Source: Cladobotryum mycophilum (lineage: Eukaryota > Ascomycota > Sordariomycetes > Hypocreales > Hypocreaceae). Taken from it: a stretch of DNA of 64,000 bases. Under the pieces are notes generated by a model. That model made no database searches and was not told the origin of the DNA. It saw only the letters and a program-made list of their open reading frames with translations. The translations under genes and the position numbers were made by a program. The DNA lies in the NCBI GenBank assembly GCA_036429605.1, contig JAVFKD010000004.1:3968001-4032000 (forward strand). Direction: 5' to 3'. The stretch's first letter is position 1; each line of letters opens with the position of its first letter. Of the stretch, positions 46,387 to 57,370 are shown in pieces.

Positions 46387-47877
46387 CTAATGGCCCTTTC
46401 CGAAACGGTTTCCCGAACCCGCAAACTGCGGATCATGAATCGAAATCGTCTTCTCCTCTAAAAACTCCCTCAGCGCAAACTTGCCATTATTTCTCCCCCA
46501 GCCACTGCCCTTTGTCCCTCCGATGGGAATGTTGGCCTCGTCGTACTGCGTGATGCTGCCAATGTGCACCTGTCCCGCCTCAATCTGCTTAGCCACGCGT
46601 AGGGCGGCGAAGACGTCCTTACTGTGCACCGAGGCGTTGAGGCCGTAGTGCGTGTCGTTGGCCACGCGGACAGCTTCGTCCTCGTCCGCGACGATGGTGA
46701 GGATGGCGGCCGGGGCGAAGATTTCTTCGGAGAAGATGTCGTCCTCGAGCTTGACGTTGGTGATGATAGTGGGGGTGAGGCCGGAGCCTGTTGGGTTGAG
46801 GCTGCCGTCGCCGACGATGAATTCGGCGCCGTTGTCGTGGGCTTTTTGGAGGAGGTCGTGGGCTCGGGAGGCGAAGCGTCGGGTTGCGGCGTGGCCTGCG
46901 CCGTTGGCGTATTGCTCTAGGATGATGGTCTTGAGTTCCTGGATCAAGGGCTCGGCGACGTCTTGCACGACGACGATGCGGTCTGTGGACATGCAGATTT
47001 GGCCGTGGTGAAGCATCGCTCCAAAGGCAATCTGCTGAGCTGCAAGCTTAACATCTGCATCCTTGAGGACAATAGCAGGAGCCTTGCCGCCGAGCTCCAT
47101 GAGCACAGGCTTTAGGTACTTGGAAGCGAGCTGTCCGATGATCTTGCCAACCGCCGCACTACCCGTAAATTCCACCTTGCGAATCGCCCTGTGAGAAATA
47201 AGAGCCTCCGTAACAGCTGGTCCATCTTCGCGCGAAGCCTGGACGACGTTTACAACACCGGCTGGCAGACCCGCTTCCTCCAGTGCCTCAACGAGGTGAT
47301 GATGAACTCGGGGGCAGAGCTCAGAAGCTTTGAGCACGACGGAACATCCTGCGCCGATGGGACCAGCCAAAGCTCGACCACAGAGAACCATGCTTGCGTT
47401 CCATGGTGAGATGGCAAGAATAGGTCCCACAGGCTCCTGATACACCAAGCACAACGCACCCGGCGTCTCCAACGGCGGCAACTCCCCCGTCGTAGCATGC
47501 GAAATATTCGCCGCAATCTCCTTGAAGCACCTCGCCGTCAACTTGACATTAAACCTCGCCCAGTCCTCGGAGCAGCTCGTCTCCGCCATCTCCATCTCGA
47601 CAAACCGCTCCTCTCTAGACTCTATGATGCCCGCCGCGCGGATCAGCAGCTCCCTCCGGGTGGTGTGCGTGGTCTTGCGCCATTGCTGAAAGGCCGCGTA
47701 CGAAGCTTCCGCTGCTTTTGTGGCGAGCTCCGGGGTGGCGGACTGGGCGTAGTGGATGGTGGAGCCGGTGATGGAGGATTGGACGGGGATGAGGCGGTTG
47801 AGGTCGAGGGGTTGGGGGACGCCGGCGATTTTGATGGGGAGGATTTGTTCGCCGTTGGGGCCGTTGACGAAGGACAT
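46387..47877 (-). CDS. NAD(P)-dependent aldehyde dehydrogenase, vanillin/salicylaldehyde type
   Basis: Single-exon 496-aa member of the aldehyde dehydrogenase superfamily that oxidises aldehydes to acids. The nucleotide fold includes ISPWNASMVLCGRALAGPI, FTGSAAVGKIIGQLASK and the general-base Glu motif MELGGKAPAIVL. The catalytic Cys sits in HHGQICMSTDRIVV. The C-terminus has EEIFAPAAILTIV, NDTHYGLNASVHSKD, HIGSITQYDEANIPIGGTKGSGWGRNNGK and EFLEEKTISI. The ITQYDEANIPIGG wording resembles salicylaldehyde/vanillin dehydrogenases of fungal and bacterial aromatic degradation more than betaine or acetaldehyde types. With the ring monooxygenase and extradiol dioxygenase beside it, it likely acts in the same aromatic route, by context. 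One GGTCCCAC site is present about 510 bp upstream (48389-48396). Confidence 0.9.
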   Translation of the reverse strand: MSFVNGPNGEQILPIKIAGVPQPLDLNRLIPVQSSITGSTIHYAQSATPELATKAAEASYAAFQQWRKTTHTTRRELLIRAAGIIESREERFVEMEMAETSCSEDWARFNVKLTARCFKEIAANISHATTGELPPLETPGALCLVYQEPVGPILAISPWNASMVLCGRALAGPIGAGCSVVLKASELCPRVHHHLVEALEEAGLPAGVVNVVQASREDGPAVTEALISHRAIRKVEFTGSAAVGKIIGQLASKYLKPVLMELGGKAPAIVLKDADVKLAAQQIAFGAMLHHGQICMSTDRIVVVQDVAEPLIQELKTIILEQYANGAGHAATRRFASRAHDLLQKAHDNGAEFIVGDGSLNPTGSGLTPTIITNVKLEDDIFSEEIFAPAAILTIVADEDEAVRVANDTHYGLNASVHSKDVFAALRVAKQIEAGQVHIGSITQYDEANIPIGGTKGSGWGRNNGKFALREFLEEKTISIHDPQFAGSGNRFGKGH

Positions 47878-48195
47878 GTTGACGTGTTTAACTTCTTGAC
47901 TTGGTTGGTTGGTTCAAGTAATGAAGTTGCAAGGTTGTTGTCGTGGTGGTGGTGGAGGTGGTGTTTATATACTACTGCGGGGGAGGGGCAGAAACTCAAA
48001 GTTCGGACAATATCGAGCAGCCAAGAGGTGGATCTAATACGGGTCTTTATATATCGTGTTCGGCAATGTCTTGATACATGTAAGTTGCTTGGCTGTTTGT
48101 TGCTTCAACTCTGATTTCTCTTTATTCCAAGATGTCTACAGAGGGATGGCCTCTCTACCCTATTTATCTATTCATCATCTCTTACTGCGTATCAG

Positions 48196-48396
48196 TCAAG
48201 GCATGCTAAATGTATTCGGGAATATTGCTCCCATTTCTTTCTGCATTTCCGATCCCTCTAGCTCCGAGCCGTTGCCAAGTGCCGGATCTCGGTGGGATCG
48301 CGCGCGGGAGATGGCCTTCATACGTAACCAGTGACAAACACTCCCACAAACTAGCATAAAGACCAAGGCGATGATGAGTAGAATTCCGGGTCCCAC
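48196..48396 (-). CDS. Possible small single-pass membrane protein
   Basis: A 66-aa frame that opens with one hydrophobic helix (GPGILLIIALVFMLVCGSV), then a basic RMKAISRARSHRD and a polar acidic tail. This looks like a type III or signal-anchored microprotein, but no homology is recognised and the first codons overlap another frame. Chance cannot be excluded. Confidence 0.22.
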   Translation of the reverse strand: MGPGILLIIALVFMLVCGSVCHWLRMKAISRARSHRDPALGNGSELEGSEMQKEMGAIFPNTFSMP

Positions 48397-49822
48397 CGGT
48401 GGCTCGCGCTCCGTTCCGCCTTGTGCATGGCTACCGAGTGTCCGGTGGGATGCGTGGTGTCAGCATGGGTAATGGTAAGCGTGATATGGTAATAGGATAT
48501 ATGGATTACTGGATTAGGAAATACGGCATCCGAGGGGAAAGCCATTGTGTGAAGAGAGCTCCAATACCCTAGACTATCTAAGCATTCAAGTTTACAGCCT
48601 CAATAGCACCTTGGTTCCATCATCATCATCATAGAAAAGAGGTCTTAATAGTCTTTTCTCTATGGTGGGTTTGGTCCGTTGTTCTGGAAGGGTATTACCC
48701 ATATGATGGCTACCCCTCAATCTCCACATATTGGGCGACTCGAATACACAGTCATACCAATCCAGTTGTTTCAACTTCACTATACAATTATTTTACTATG
48801 GAATATTGGGCTTGGATGACCTTATTCACTTTTGATATGTTGAAGAACAACTCAACTATCGCTCTGGCTCTCGGTACTTTAAATTTTGTCTGAGACATTC
48901 TCACAGAACATCTTGTCTGTACCCTTGCTCTCTTGGGCAGTTCTAGGTTAGTCTGTACCTCAATGTTTATGGCATTTCTCTATGACTCTCTATTTGGCCT
49001 TCTTCCACCCCCAATGGTTTAGATCACTAATCATCGTTCATCTTTTTTTGTCTTCTTCTTCCTTTCCACCCATAACGCCTTTGTATCTCATATGCTTTGA
49101 AAACATAATGCCTGAGAAAATGCTGCTGGTCCTCTGATAGTACCGACAGCCTGCAAAGGGAACAGGAAAGATGGTCTAGTCGTGTTCCTGGATGCTCTTT
49201 AGCATTGTGACATAAACTTATTTTGTAACCTATTTATTATCTTTTATTTTTAAATTACTAATCACTTATACTGTAAAGGCGTGCGGTCTTGGTATTTGTG
49301 CGGAGTTTGGGTGGCCGGCGTTATATATTACATCCATACATCTTTGAGGAGTTAGCTTGTCAGCATCGTGGGATGCCGGAATGCCCCATCCTCTATTCAC
49401 TTGAATTATTCTCGTATGATGCTCCATAAATCGTACGTCTAGTGGTTTCTGCGGGCGCAACCAAGCTGGGATTTGCGCCGAAAGGGCCGTCAGACTGTCC
49501 ATAACGAACCAGGTATGCCTCGCGAGTACCGGAGTCTTAAGTCTCGATGGTTAAGTTGTTTATACATTATCATCTAAAAGAAATTACATTTCATACCTAT
49601 ATACCATAGGGATAGCTATGCTATGCGACATGACGATGGGAGGATTTGAACGCCACTTTGTATGCTAATGCCCACTTCAGTATTTGGTGTGAAGATCTTG
49701 ATCCATCGCTGAAGTCTTGTAGGCCGTGAGACTTCATGCCAGCTTATATTACGTACTAAATAAATAAATCTGGATTAGCCTCTCTGACGCCCTACTGACG
49801 TGGAGATGTACTCTCTGGCTAG

Positions 49823-49830
49823 TATATATA
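49823..49830 (+). promoter_or_regulatory. TATA-like element of the BBE-type gene
   Basis: TATATATA about 71 bp before the ATG at 49901, a plausible core-promoter position for a fungal gene. Confidence 0.4.
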
Positions 49831-49900
49831 CGGCTCGAGTGATCGATGATTCAATACTACTTTCTTGACCATCCAACTCTAAACTCAACTTTGGAGAACC

Positions 49901-51899
49901 ATGGCCAAGATATCTAGAGCGCCTCCACGAGCGCTTGCACTTGCTGCATTTGCAATCAGCGCAGCAGCTGGATCTAGTTCGTCCACCCTCCCCATCCTCG
50001 CCGTCCCCAGCCAAGCGTGGGATTCGCTCAATTCCAGTGTGTCTGGCCGGCTGCACGTTGGCACACCCGCAAACCTGCCGTGCTTCACCAGCTACCAAAA
50101 TTCATGGGGACTTGGCGACAACGTGCCAAATGCAGAACAGTGCAAGATAGTCGAAGATGGCTTGTCAACGTCGGCGGACCTCATCCGGACCTTTGGGTCT
50201 TACCATAACCCGACGTTCGGCACTTGCATGGCTCGCGGTCAGAAGTGTACTCTAAGCTCGCGCAATCCAGGAGGCGTACACAATGATACCTGCTACCAAG
50301 GCACCGTGCCCGACTATTATGTCGATGCGCGAGAGGTCCAGGACATCCAGCGAAGTCTGGAGTTTGCCCAGCAGTACAAACTCCCCGTCACGATCAAGAA
50401 TACTGGCCACGATTACAAGGGCAGAAGCACAGGTGTTAATACTTTTGCCATTTGGACACACAACATCGCCCCGGCGCCAGAGATCAACGAGAACTTTACT
50501 CCGGAATCATGTCCCGGCTCCATCGGCCCCGTTGTGACCTACGGCGCCGGCCAAGTCGGTACTAATCTGTATGACAGCCTTGCTGGAACAGGCTACATGG
50601 TCAGTATATGCCTTCTCTATATAGGAAGTGATGTCTAGCTAATTCGTCGATTCTAGACCGTCGCTGGTTCTTGTCCAACTGTTGGAGTTTCGGGGGATGG
50701 GTAGCCGGAGGCGGCCACGGCATCTTCTCGCCAACCTTTGGCCTCGGAGTGGATAATGCCGTGCAGATGAAAGTCGTGCTACCCAACGGAACATTCGTAA
50801 CCGCCAATCGATGCCAGAACCAGGATGTCTTCTTTGCTCTACGCGGCGGAGGTGGAGGCACCTTTGGTGTAGTCACGGAGACCACCACCGCGCTTCACAA
50901 GGATCGTGAATTCACCGTGGGTTTCAAAAAAGGGCATCAAGCTGCCTGAATCATGTAATGGCTAACTTTGGGGTTTTAGTATGCCTTCCTGCAAATGAAT
51001 TTGCCAACTGACCCTCGCGAAATAAATGAAATCCTGGTCGCGAACGCAGAGAAGTGGTCCGACGAGGGCTGGGGAGGGCTCTACGGAGTGGGCGGAATAG
51101 CAGCCGGTAGCGCAGCTCGATTTCTTGGCTTCAATGCCAATCTCAATATCGAACAGGCTCAAGCCTCTTTGAAGCCGGTGATCGACTACTTCAAGTCCTT
51201 CACGTCAAACGCGACGTTGGTTATCGACATCAGGACCTTGCCAAACCAACATGCCGCGCAGAATGACCCCGTGTTGCTCGGCTTTCTATCACCCGAAGCT
51301 GGAGTTTCCCTGACCCGATCATCCAGACTGGTACCGCGACGGAACTTCCAGGGAGCGGAAGCCCAAAAACAGATTGTTGACATTCTCATGACGAATGGCT
51401 GGGCCGCCGTCATCGCATCTCCGACTAATCATACATTGCCCGAGTCAGACAAGCCTGGAGGCCCAGGCGAGGCTTCGATAACACCAGCATGGGTAAGTCG
51501 GACTTGAGAATTGAACATGTGCATAGTTGATATTCAGTTTGGCTAACAATTTATCAGAGAGACTCGCTCTGGCATTTGACCTACAGGGTCAGTTGGGATC
51601 CAGCAGATCCAGCCGCCACGAGCCCCGAAGCTCTTACCAACATGTTCGCGACCATCAGCCAACAAATGGACCCCATGCGCGCCATCACGCCAGACGGCGG
51701 CGCGTACCAGAACGAGGCCGACGTCTACGAGCCTGATCCGATCGGCTCCTTCTGGGGCGCAGAGAACTATGCTCGTCTTCTAAGTATTAAGAGACAGCTT
51801 GACCCAGATAACCTTTTGTCGTGCTGGAATTGCATTGGATGGAACAAGAGTGATGAGAGGCATCAGTGTTATCTTAATGTGAGAGGCGAGGGCCCTTGA
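49901..51899 (+). CDS. Secreted berberine-bridge-type FAD-linked oxidase, frame-disrupted
   Basis: Secreted flavoprotein oxidase (BBE-like, FAD_binding_4). A hydrophobic signal peptide (ALALAAFAISAAAG) is followed by the FAD domain: LPVTIKNTGHDYKGRST, whose His is the usual covalent FAD link, then the conserved AGSCPTVGVSGG segment whose Cys is the second link in bicovalent members. The second half has the substrate and BBE domains, ending with the C-terminal BBE motif (EADVYEPD, SFWGAENYARLLSIKRQLDPDNLLSCWNCIGW). Introns start at 50600, about 50918 and 51493. In exon 2 the run of five G at 50692-50696 is one base short. The expected frame then stops two codons later, while the next frame carries GGWVAGGGHGIFSPTFG and the rest intact. 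It is probably an under-called homopolymer, but a real one-base loss is possible. The substrate is unknown. Confidence 0.85.
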
Positions 51900-52751
51900 T
51901 ACAGCTAGACATGTTTACGCTTTTAGACAGAAATGCTCAAGCCTGGTAACAAACTTGCAGTTTTATATTAATCGTATCACTGATACTTTCATCGTCGTTT
52001 ATGTTGTCTTGGCTGTATGAAAGACTGATCAAATATGAGGCTGTAGTACCGTGAGTGGTGAGGCGACATCCATGGATCCATGTCAGCAACCCCTGTACCG
52101 CTGATAGGAGTGCTGTCAACCGCGTCCCCCGGGCCTTCAACAACCTTGAAGCGTGTCCTATGCGGAGGCTCTATGAGTTGTTCAGCAAAACCTGCAAGAG
52201 ACTCTATCCCGCTCAACATGGAGAAAAAGCCCGAACGATCTAACCGAACGTAGACACGACTGACAAGGAAATTATGCATGTAGCTGTCCGGCCCTGTGCA
52301 TGTGCTAGAGAGACATTCACACATCACGACGTCTGCGCGTATTGGACAGCCATAGTACAGCCTCCATGCACAGGAGCCTAACTTTTCAACTCTCCGATTG
52401 TATTGGTTGTAGACGGCAGAATAAGTGGAATGCCAATGAGGCTCTATTTGCGGATCCCGCCCTGAATCTTTATCCGTTGGTCTATGAGAGAGGTAGAGAT
52501 CGGTAACAGGGGCCAGAAAGTCACATTCACTTTTCTTACATTGCTTAGGCTGTCTTACGGAGATACCGAGGATACCTTGGCTACATGTTGTAATACTATT
52601 AGGCTGAAATGACAACTTTGTCGTCCAAAAAAATGGTTATATTGTATCCTTCAGGCGGACAAGCCCACCAACTTTGCTCTCAACGCCCTACAATCTCTTC
52701 CTCCAAGCACACCCTTAATCATATACATACCACTGCTGCGTTGCTTCTATC
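51900..52751. other. Region between BBE-type gene and HET locus
   Basis: Contains a 208-codon minus-strand frame (51989-52615) of uncertain status and otherwise no supported feature. Confidence 0.4.
51989..52615 (-). CDS. Unrecognised 208-aa ORF
   Basis: Single open frame with a moderate Cys and Tyr content, including CECLSSTC near its middle, and a His-rich WHSTYSAVYN. No domain, signal peptide or membrane helix is recognised. Its length makes chance less likely than for most frames here, but composition alone does not prove coding. Confidence 0.35.
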   Translation of the reverse strand: MSFQPNSITTCSQGILGISVRQPKQCKKSECDFLAPVTDLYLSHRPTDKDSGRDPQIEPHWHSTYSAVYNQYNRRVEKLGSCAWRLYYGCPIRADVVMCECLSSTCTGPDSYMHNFLVSRVYVRLDRSGFFSMLSGIESLAGFAEQLIEPPHRTRFKVVEGPGDAVDSTPISGTGVADMDPWMSPHHSRYYSLIFDQSFIQPRQHKRR

Positions 52752-55015
52752 ATGTCCATGTTTTCTTTTCGTTCTACAGTATCGTCTACGCGCAAATCCC
52801 CAGCCACTGTGCCCGAATCCGAAAGCAAACTTTGTAATACATGCCTGGAAGCATTACAGGGCGAATGGTATTTTAGGAAACATTTCACAGAGCGTTTACC
52901 TGGAGATGCGTACTTTGAGGACCTCGGCTCGTATTCCACTGTCCACCATACACGATACCAAGACTTGGAGACAAGCAAAAGCGCCGAGTGCTTTATTTGC
53001 TGCTGGTTATGGGAAAAGCTTCCAAGGCCACCCCAAAATGTTGAAACTCAAGGATTCTCCATTTACTATACGGAAGATGAACCAACTTTATATCACCACA
53101 AGCGCGAGAGCACCGGTATCTTCTTCTACTGCGTGTGCCCATGGGCTGCTAATTTCAAGCTCCGTGGTTCGTTACTCTCTTTCTGCCTTCCTATACTTGA
53201 CCGACTCTATCGGAATATGTTCCTAAAATGCAAACAAGGGCTAAATGTTGTTTATATTAGTGGCCTTGCTTGAAGACGAAAAGACCATCCATCATCTACA
53301 TTGAGCCCGGCTCTTGGGTTATCAGAGTCTCTTGATCAGATTAAATATTGGCTGTCTTCTTGTCATCACAAACATACGCACTGCGGCAATTCAAGCTTTG
53401 ACATGGGCGAGTTCTTTCCAACCCGAGTTGTCGATGTTTCGCAAGCCGAAATTGGGACTGTCGTCTTACGAAACAGAAGCGATATCGTGATTGATTGTCC
53501 AGAAAATGATTCCCCGAGGCCGTCAGCATCTCCAAACAACAAATTTTCTACGCAAACATATCCAAAGTACTGGACTCTTTCCCATCGCTGGGGAGATGCG
53601 AATAGGATATTTTAGTTGGACGGGAGGACGAAATCGCTCCTATACGAGGGGATCCCACTAAGCCTTCTGTCGCCTACTTTCCGCGATGCGGCTCTTCTTG
53701 TTCACCGCCTGGGGTATAAATATCTTTGGATCGACTCATTATGCATTTTCCAAGACCGTCTTGACGATTGGAAGAAACAGGCTGATAACGTGTTGAGTAT
53801 CTATCGCAACTCTTACTGCAATATATCAGCGACTGCAGCGTCCCGTGACCCTGCAAACCAAGGGCTGTTCAGGCAAAGAGAAGTTAATCCACGACTCTTG
53901 TTCCCACATCGACTGCCTCCAACTGTGACTCGCTTCACTATCAATGGACTATGGGCTTGGAACGGATCGAGGTGGGATGATGAGATTGAGCTCAGTCCGC
54001 TTAATCAACGGGGTTGGGCCTTACAAGAACGATTTCTCGCCCCCGCGTATTGCACTGGACGCAAAGCCAAGTGTACTGGGAATGCACAGGTGGTTGCTAT
54101 TGCGAAGCTGACAAGGACGGGACCTTTCACAAAACGAGCCGCTTTGAGAGACAGAGTTCTCAAAACGTAATTTACAATATGCTGCTCGGCGAGAAAGTGA
54201 AGGATTTGAGACCGTTGACAGAACACAAGGCTGCCAGATATCTCCTAACTCGTGTTAAAGAGGGATCCCGAGATTTGGACAGGCAAGCTCTTCACACTTA
54301 TTGGGGACGCTTGGTATCAACCTATTTCTCCAGTCATCTTACCAAGGAGTCCGATAGGTTGATTGCCATGTCTGGTACCGCTAAGGCCTTCCAGGAATCT
54401 AGTGGCGATGTGTACCTGGCTGGCCTCTGGAAAAGAAACATCCACACACATTTGGCGTGGAGGACAGGGGCAAGTCTCGGTGCCCCGTGCCGATGGAGTT
54501 CTTCTTATGCTCCGTCTTGGAGCTGGGCCTCTATTATTGGAGGCCAAGTCATTTTAGAAGACGTCCCCCTTGTCAAACTCTCACTCATCAAGCTTATTGA
54601 GCAGCGGATTGAGACCGAACCCCCTGGGGGTGACCCGACGGGGCTGTTGCGCTCTGCCCAACTCGATATCCGCTGCAACCTCTTATACTACCGCTTATAT
54701 ATGGATACCAAGACGCTTCTGCTTTTTGGTAATGAAGATGAGACAGAATGCCTTTCTAGACTCCAGAGTGAGGCATATCAACTACACTTTGACACATTGG
54801 AGCTAGTTGAGGGCTTGAATGATCTAGATACGGTGGGCGGCATGTGTATGCCCCTGTTCAGAACTGATACCTGGAAATTTACTCACACGTATCTTTTACT
54901 GCAAAAGGTCTCTGATAATATGTTCGCGCGGCTCGGAATTCTATTAGCAGCACACGCAGAATATCCCGAGTCCTGGATGGGGAAGAGAAACGAGCATCAT
55001 ATTACACTTATTTAG
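52752..55015 (+). pseudogene. HET-domain (heterokaryon-incompatibility-like) protein, disrupted
   Basis: HET-domain family gene whose frame is broken. The N-terminal Cys-rich part (CNTCLEALQGEW, CFICCWLWEKL) is followed by a stop at 53271 that probably lies in an intron. The HET core then reads YWTLSHRWGDANRIF. An in-frame TAG at 53613-53615 interrupts it before GIPLSLLSPTFRDAALLVHRLGYKYLWIDSLCIFQDRLDDW. A second break follows in the C run at 54040-54044, where RGWALQERFLAP is one base short of the frame that continues as VLHWTQSQVYWEC to the stop at 55013-55015. The spacing of SHxWG, GIPLxxLxPTF and YLWIDSLCIxQD is normal, so no intron explains the TAG. HET proteins in fungi mediate recognition and cell death; this copy is probably inactive unless the breaks are assembly errors. 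Confidence 0.75.
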
Positions 55016-55270
55016 ATGCAACACTCAACTAAGGAATACGGGTTAAGGGACATTGTCTGTTTTGGAGAATTACATCGTTAGCCAGGCCTGTCATTTTGAT
55101 ATATCACCACACATCAAGCTTGTGGAAAATTCATCATAATTCCTCTTTTTGGCTTCTACACAAGCGCTTCCGTTGTGGGACATGACGAGTTCTACAATTG
55201 AACCCGGCTGAAATAACTGCGACACCCTTAAGGGCCATCATATCATCTCGCCGGCCTGTCTATACATGAG

Positions 55271-56703
55271 TCACTCCACCCATTCTGCTTCAATAAACCA
55301 CGTGCGCGAATTCCCTGGTCTCCAGATGTTGTTGAACCGATAGCGCGTATCGGCTCGCTTGAACAAGTCCCTCCAGTCATCCGGCTCCCTCTCTCGGGCA
55401 TTCACCGTGACCTGCATAAAGAGGTCAAGTGTTCTCATCGTGCGCTCCTCAATATACCCCATAGTTCCAGGCTCCGGTAAAGCACCATCGATGATGATGA
55501 TCCTGGCACCAGGTCGCAACGCCGGAATAAGGGCCTGTAGAATCTGGATGCAGTACTTATCCGCAAAGCCGTGGAAGATCATGCGGAAGAAGTAAGCTGC
55601 GGCTACAATCGGTTGTGGTGTGAAGAAGTCATGGGCCGTGAGTTGAACTCTCGATTGCAGTGCGGTGGGGATTTTGCCAATGGTCTCAGGGGTGCGCATT
55701 CCAGCTGTGTCTTGAACGATGAATTGTAGGTTTGGGAACTCTTCTGCAATAGCGAAAGAAACGTATCCTTGATTACCACCCATCTATAAGCAATATTAGC
55801 GATGGTTACAAGCAGTAGGAGGACATGGACAGATTTGTCGCTTACATCCACTACTGTGGCGCCTTCAGGCAGGTCACCCCATGGATATCGACGGACAACA
55901 TTCATCAAAGAGTAGCCCTCTCCCTCGCCATGCGCCTGCATGGCAAGATTATATCTCTTGGCAAACTGCTCATCACGTTGGATGTAGTCGAACCAAGGAA
56001 TACTTTGGTTGTAAGCCAAATTAACACCGGTCTCTGTCGATTCCTCGCTGGCAGGCCATTTCTTCATGGCTCCAACGACATTCGCAATGGGTAGCCATAG
56101 GTCGTTGCACATGAAGCCAACCCAGCTGTTAAGCGGGACGTCTTCGAGGAGGAGCCGTGAAGTACGGGTATGTGCGACGAATCCCTTTTTAGGCTCGACA
56201 AAAAGACGGTTTGTCATGGCGTGCCGGATGAGGCGGCGCAAGTTGAGCATTGGGATATCGAGTCCATCGTTGAGTTCCACAACCTTGGTTGTGAGATCCT
56301 CATATGAGATCATACCATCCAGAGGAACAGCCTGAGCGACCTTGAATTCCCATATTGCTTGAAGGGACAAGTTGTTGACGCACTGGATGCGGAATTTATT
56401 AGTTCTTCATACCAGCACCCTCCACCGAAGAACATGATGGCTTCTTACATCCCAAGCAAGATATCGCAAGCTCTCCTTTGGGCCCACAGCAATGTCATGT
56501 AGCTCCTTGGTCAGTGCTACAAGATGTAATCGGGCCTCATATGGCTCCTTCTCCTCGGCGGGAATAGGAAATTCGGCAAGCCCATCAACATCAAATGACG
56601 CGGCATCGAGACCTTTTGAAGTCAAGTAATCAGTGATGACTTTGGTCTTTTTCGAGATCTCTTGAGATAGAGTCGTTATTCGTTCAACCGACGGAGAAAC
56701 CAT
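55271..56703 (-). CDS. SAM-dependent O-methyltransferase (COMT type)
   Basis: Transfers a methyl group from SAM to a hydroxyl of a small aromatic or polyketide-like acceptor; cytosolic. Three exons: 56703 to about 56451, about 56382-55843, and about 55783-55271. Borders fall at AWD|CVNNLSLQ and VVD|MGGNQG and keep phase 0. The N-terminal dimerisation helices are typical (LVALTKELHDIA, EFKVAQAVPLDG, LRRLIRHAMTNRLF). The SAM-binding motif I is VVDMGGNQGYVS, followed by FPNLQFIVQD and AHDFFTPQP. The catalytic-base region reads FFRMIFHGFADKYC, with the conserved His, and motif IIIDGALPEP follows. It lies between HET genes and the BBE-type oxidase; OMT and BBE oxidases often tailor secondary metabolites, but no backbone enzyme is adjacent here. 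Confidence 0.9.
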
Positions 56704-57370
56704 TGTAATCGTTATAATTTTAAACTTATTATAGAAGAGTTGCACAAGAGCTATTGTTCACTTTACAAGGAAGCAACGTGAAGGCATCTCGCGACGGCTG
56801 AAATGCGGGGGATGATATGACTTCTTGTGAGTGTTGATCTACAATCCAACTCTGTTAAAATAACCGACCAATCATACATCGCCTATTAAGAAATTAGTAC
56901 ATCAAAAATACAATCAACATGGAGTCGATTGATTGAGTCCACTCTTCTCGGTATCTACCGAGTTAGGATTGGGGGCAAAAAAGTTCACCTACCAAAGATG
57001 GTAGGCTATGAAAAATCTCTGTAGATTTGTTCTTTGCATGGGATTGAACACAGGCGCATTCAGATAGCTAAGTAGATGTGTATATACTAAACCATTAATT
57101 ATTAATATCTACGCGAAGAAATTCAGTTAATTTTATTATTAGGGGTAGACCAGAGCAAATGACGAAAAAAGCCACTGGACCCCATCGTCATTATACTTTG
57201 ACTGCATAGGTCTCTATCACTACCCTACGGAATGATGATGACATATTCCTTGTTGCAAGAGTGCGGGCCAGAGAAGAGGATTAAATCTGACGTGATTCTT
57301 CCTAACAGCACAGCTATGGCCAAACAGTATGTCTAGTCAAAACAGGTGTCGGTTTTCGTGAGATACTATC
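56704..57370. other. Intergenic region between OMT and HET gene
   Basis: AT-rich stretch with no gene. It holds the OMT promoter and the HET gene 3' flank. Confidence 0.45.

Larger units (their letters stand above)
47878..49900. other. Intergenic region between ALDH and the BBE-type oxidase
   Basis: About 2 kb with only one weak candidate small frame (48196-48396, minus). It holds the ALDH promoter, with one GGTCCCAC site, and the BBE promoter with a TATATATA stretch about 70 bp before its ATG. Confidence 0.45.

Noticed and set aside
48389..48396. Single GGTCCCAC upstream of the ALDH as proof of co-regulation
   Set aside because: One copy 510 bp away is expected by chance in a few kb; kept only as a weak note.
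48351..48545. Minus-strand ORF beginning MAFPSDAVF
   Set aside because: No domain; overlaps in another frame the hydrophobic ORF, which is itself weak.
49630..49665. Second T-loop-like sequence (GTTCAAATCC on the minus strand)
   Set aside because: The T-stem does not pair and no cloverleaf is possible.
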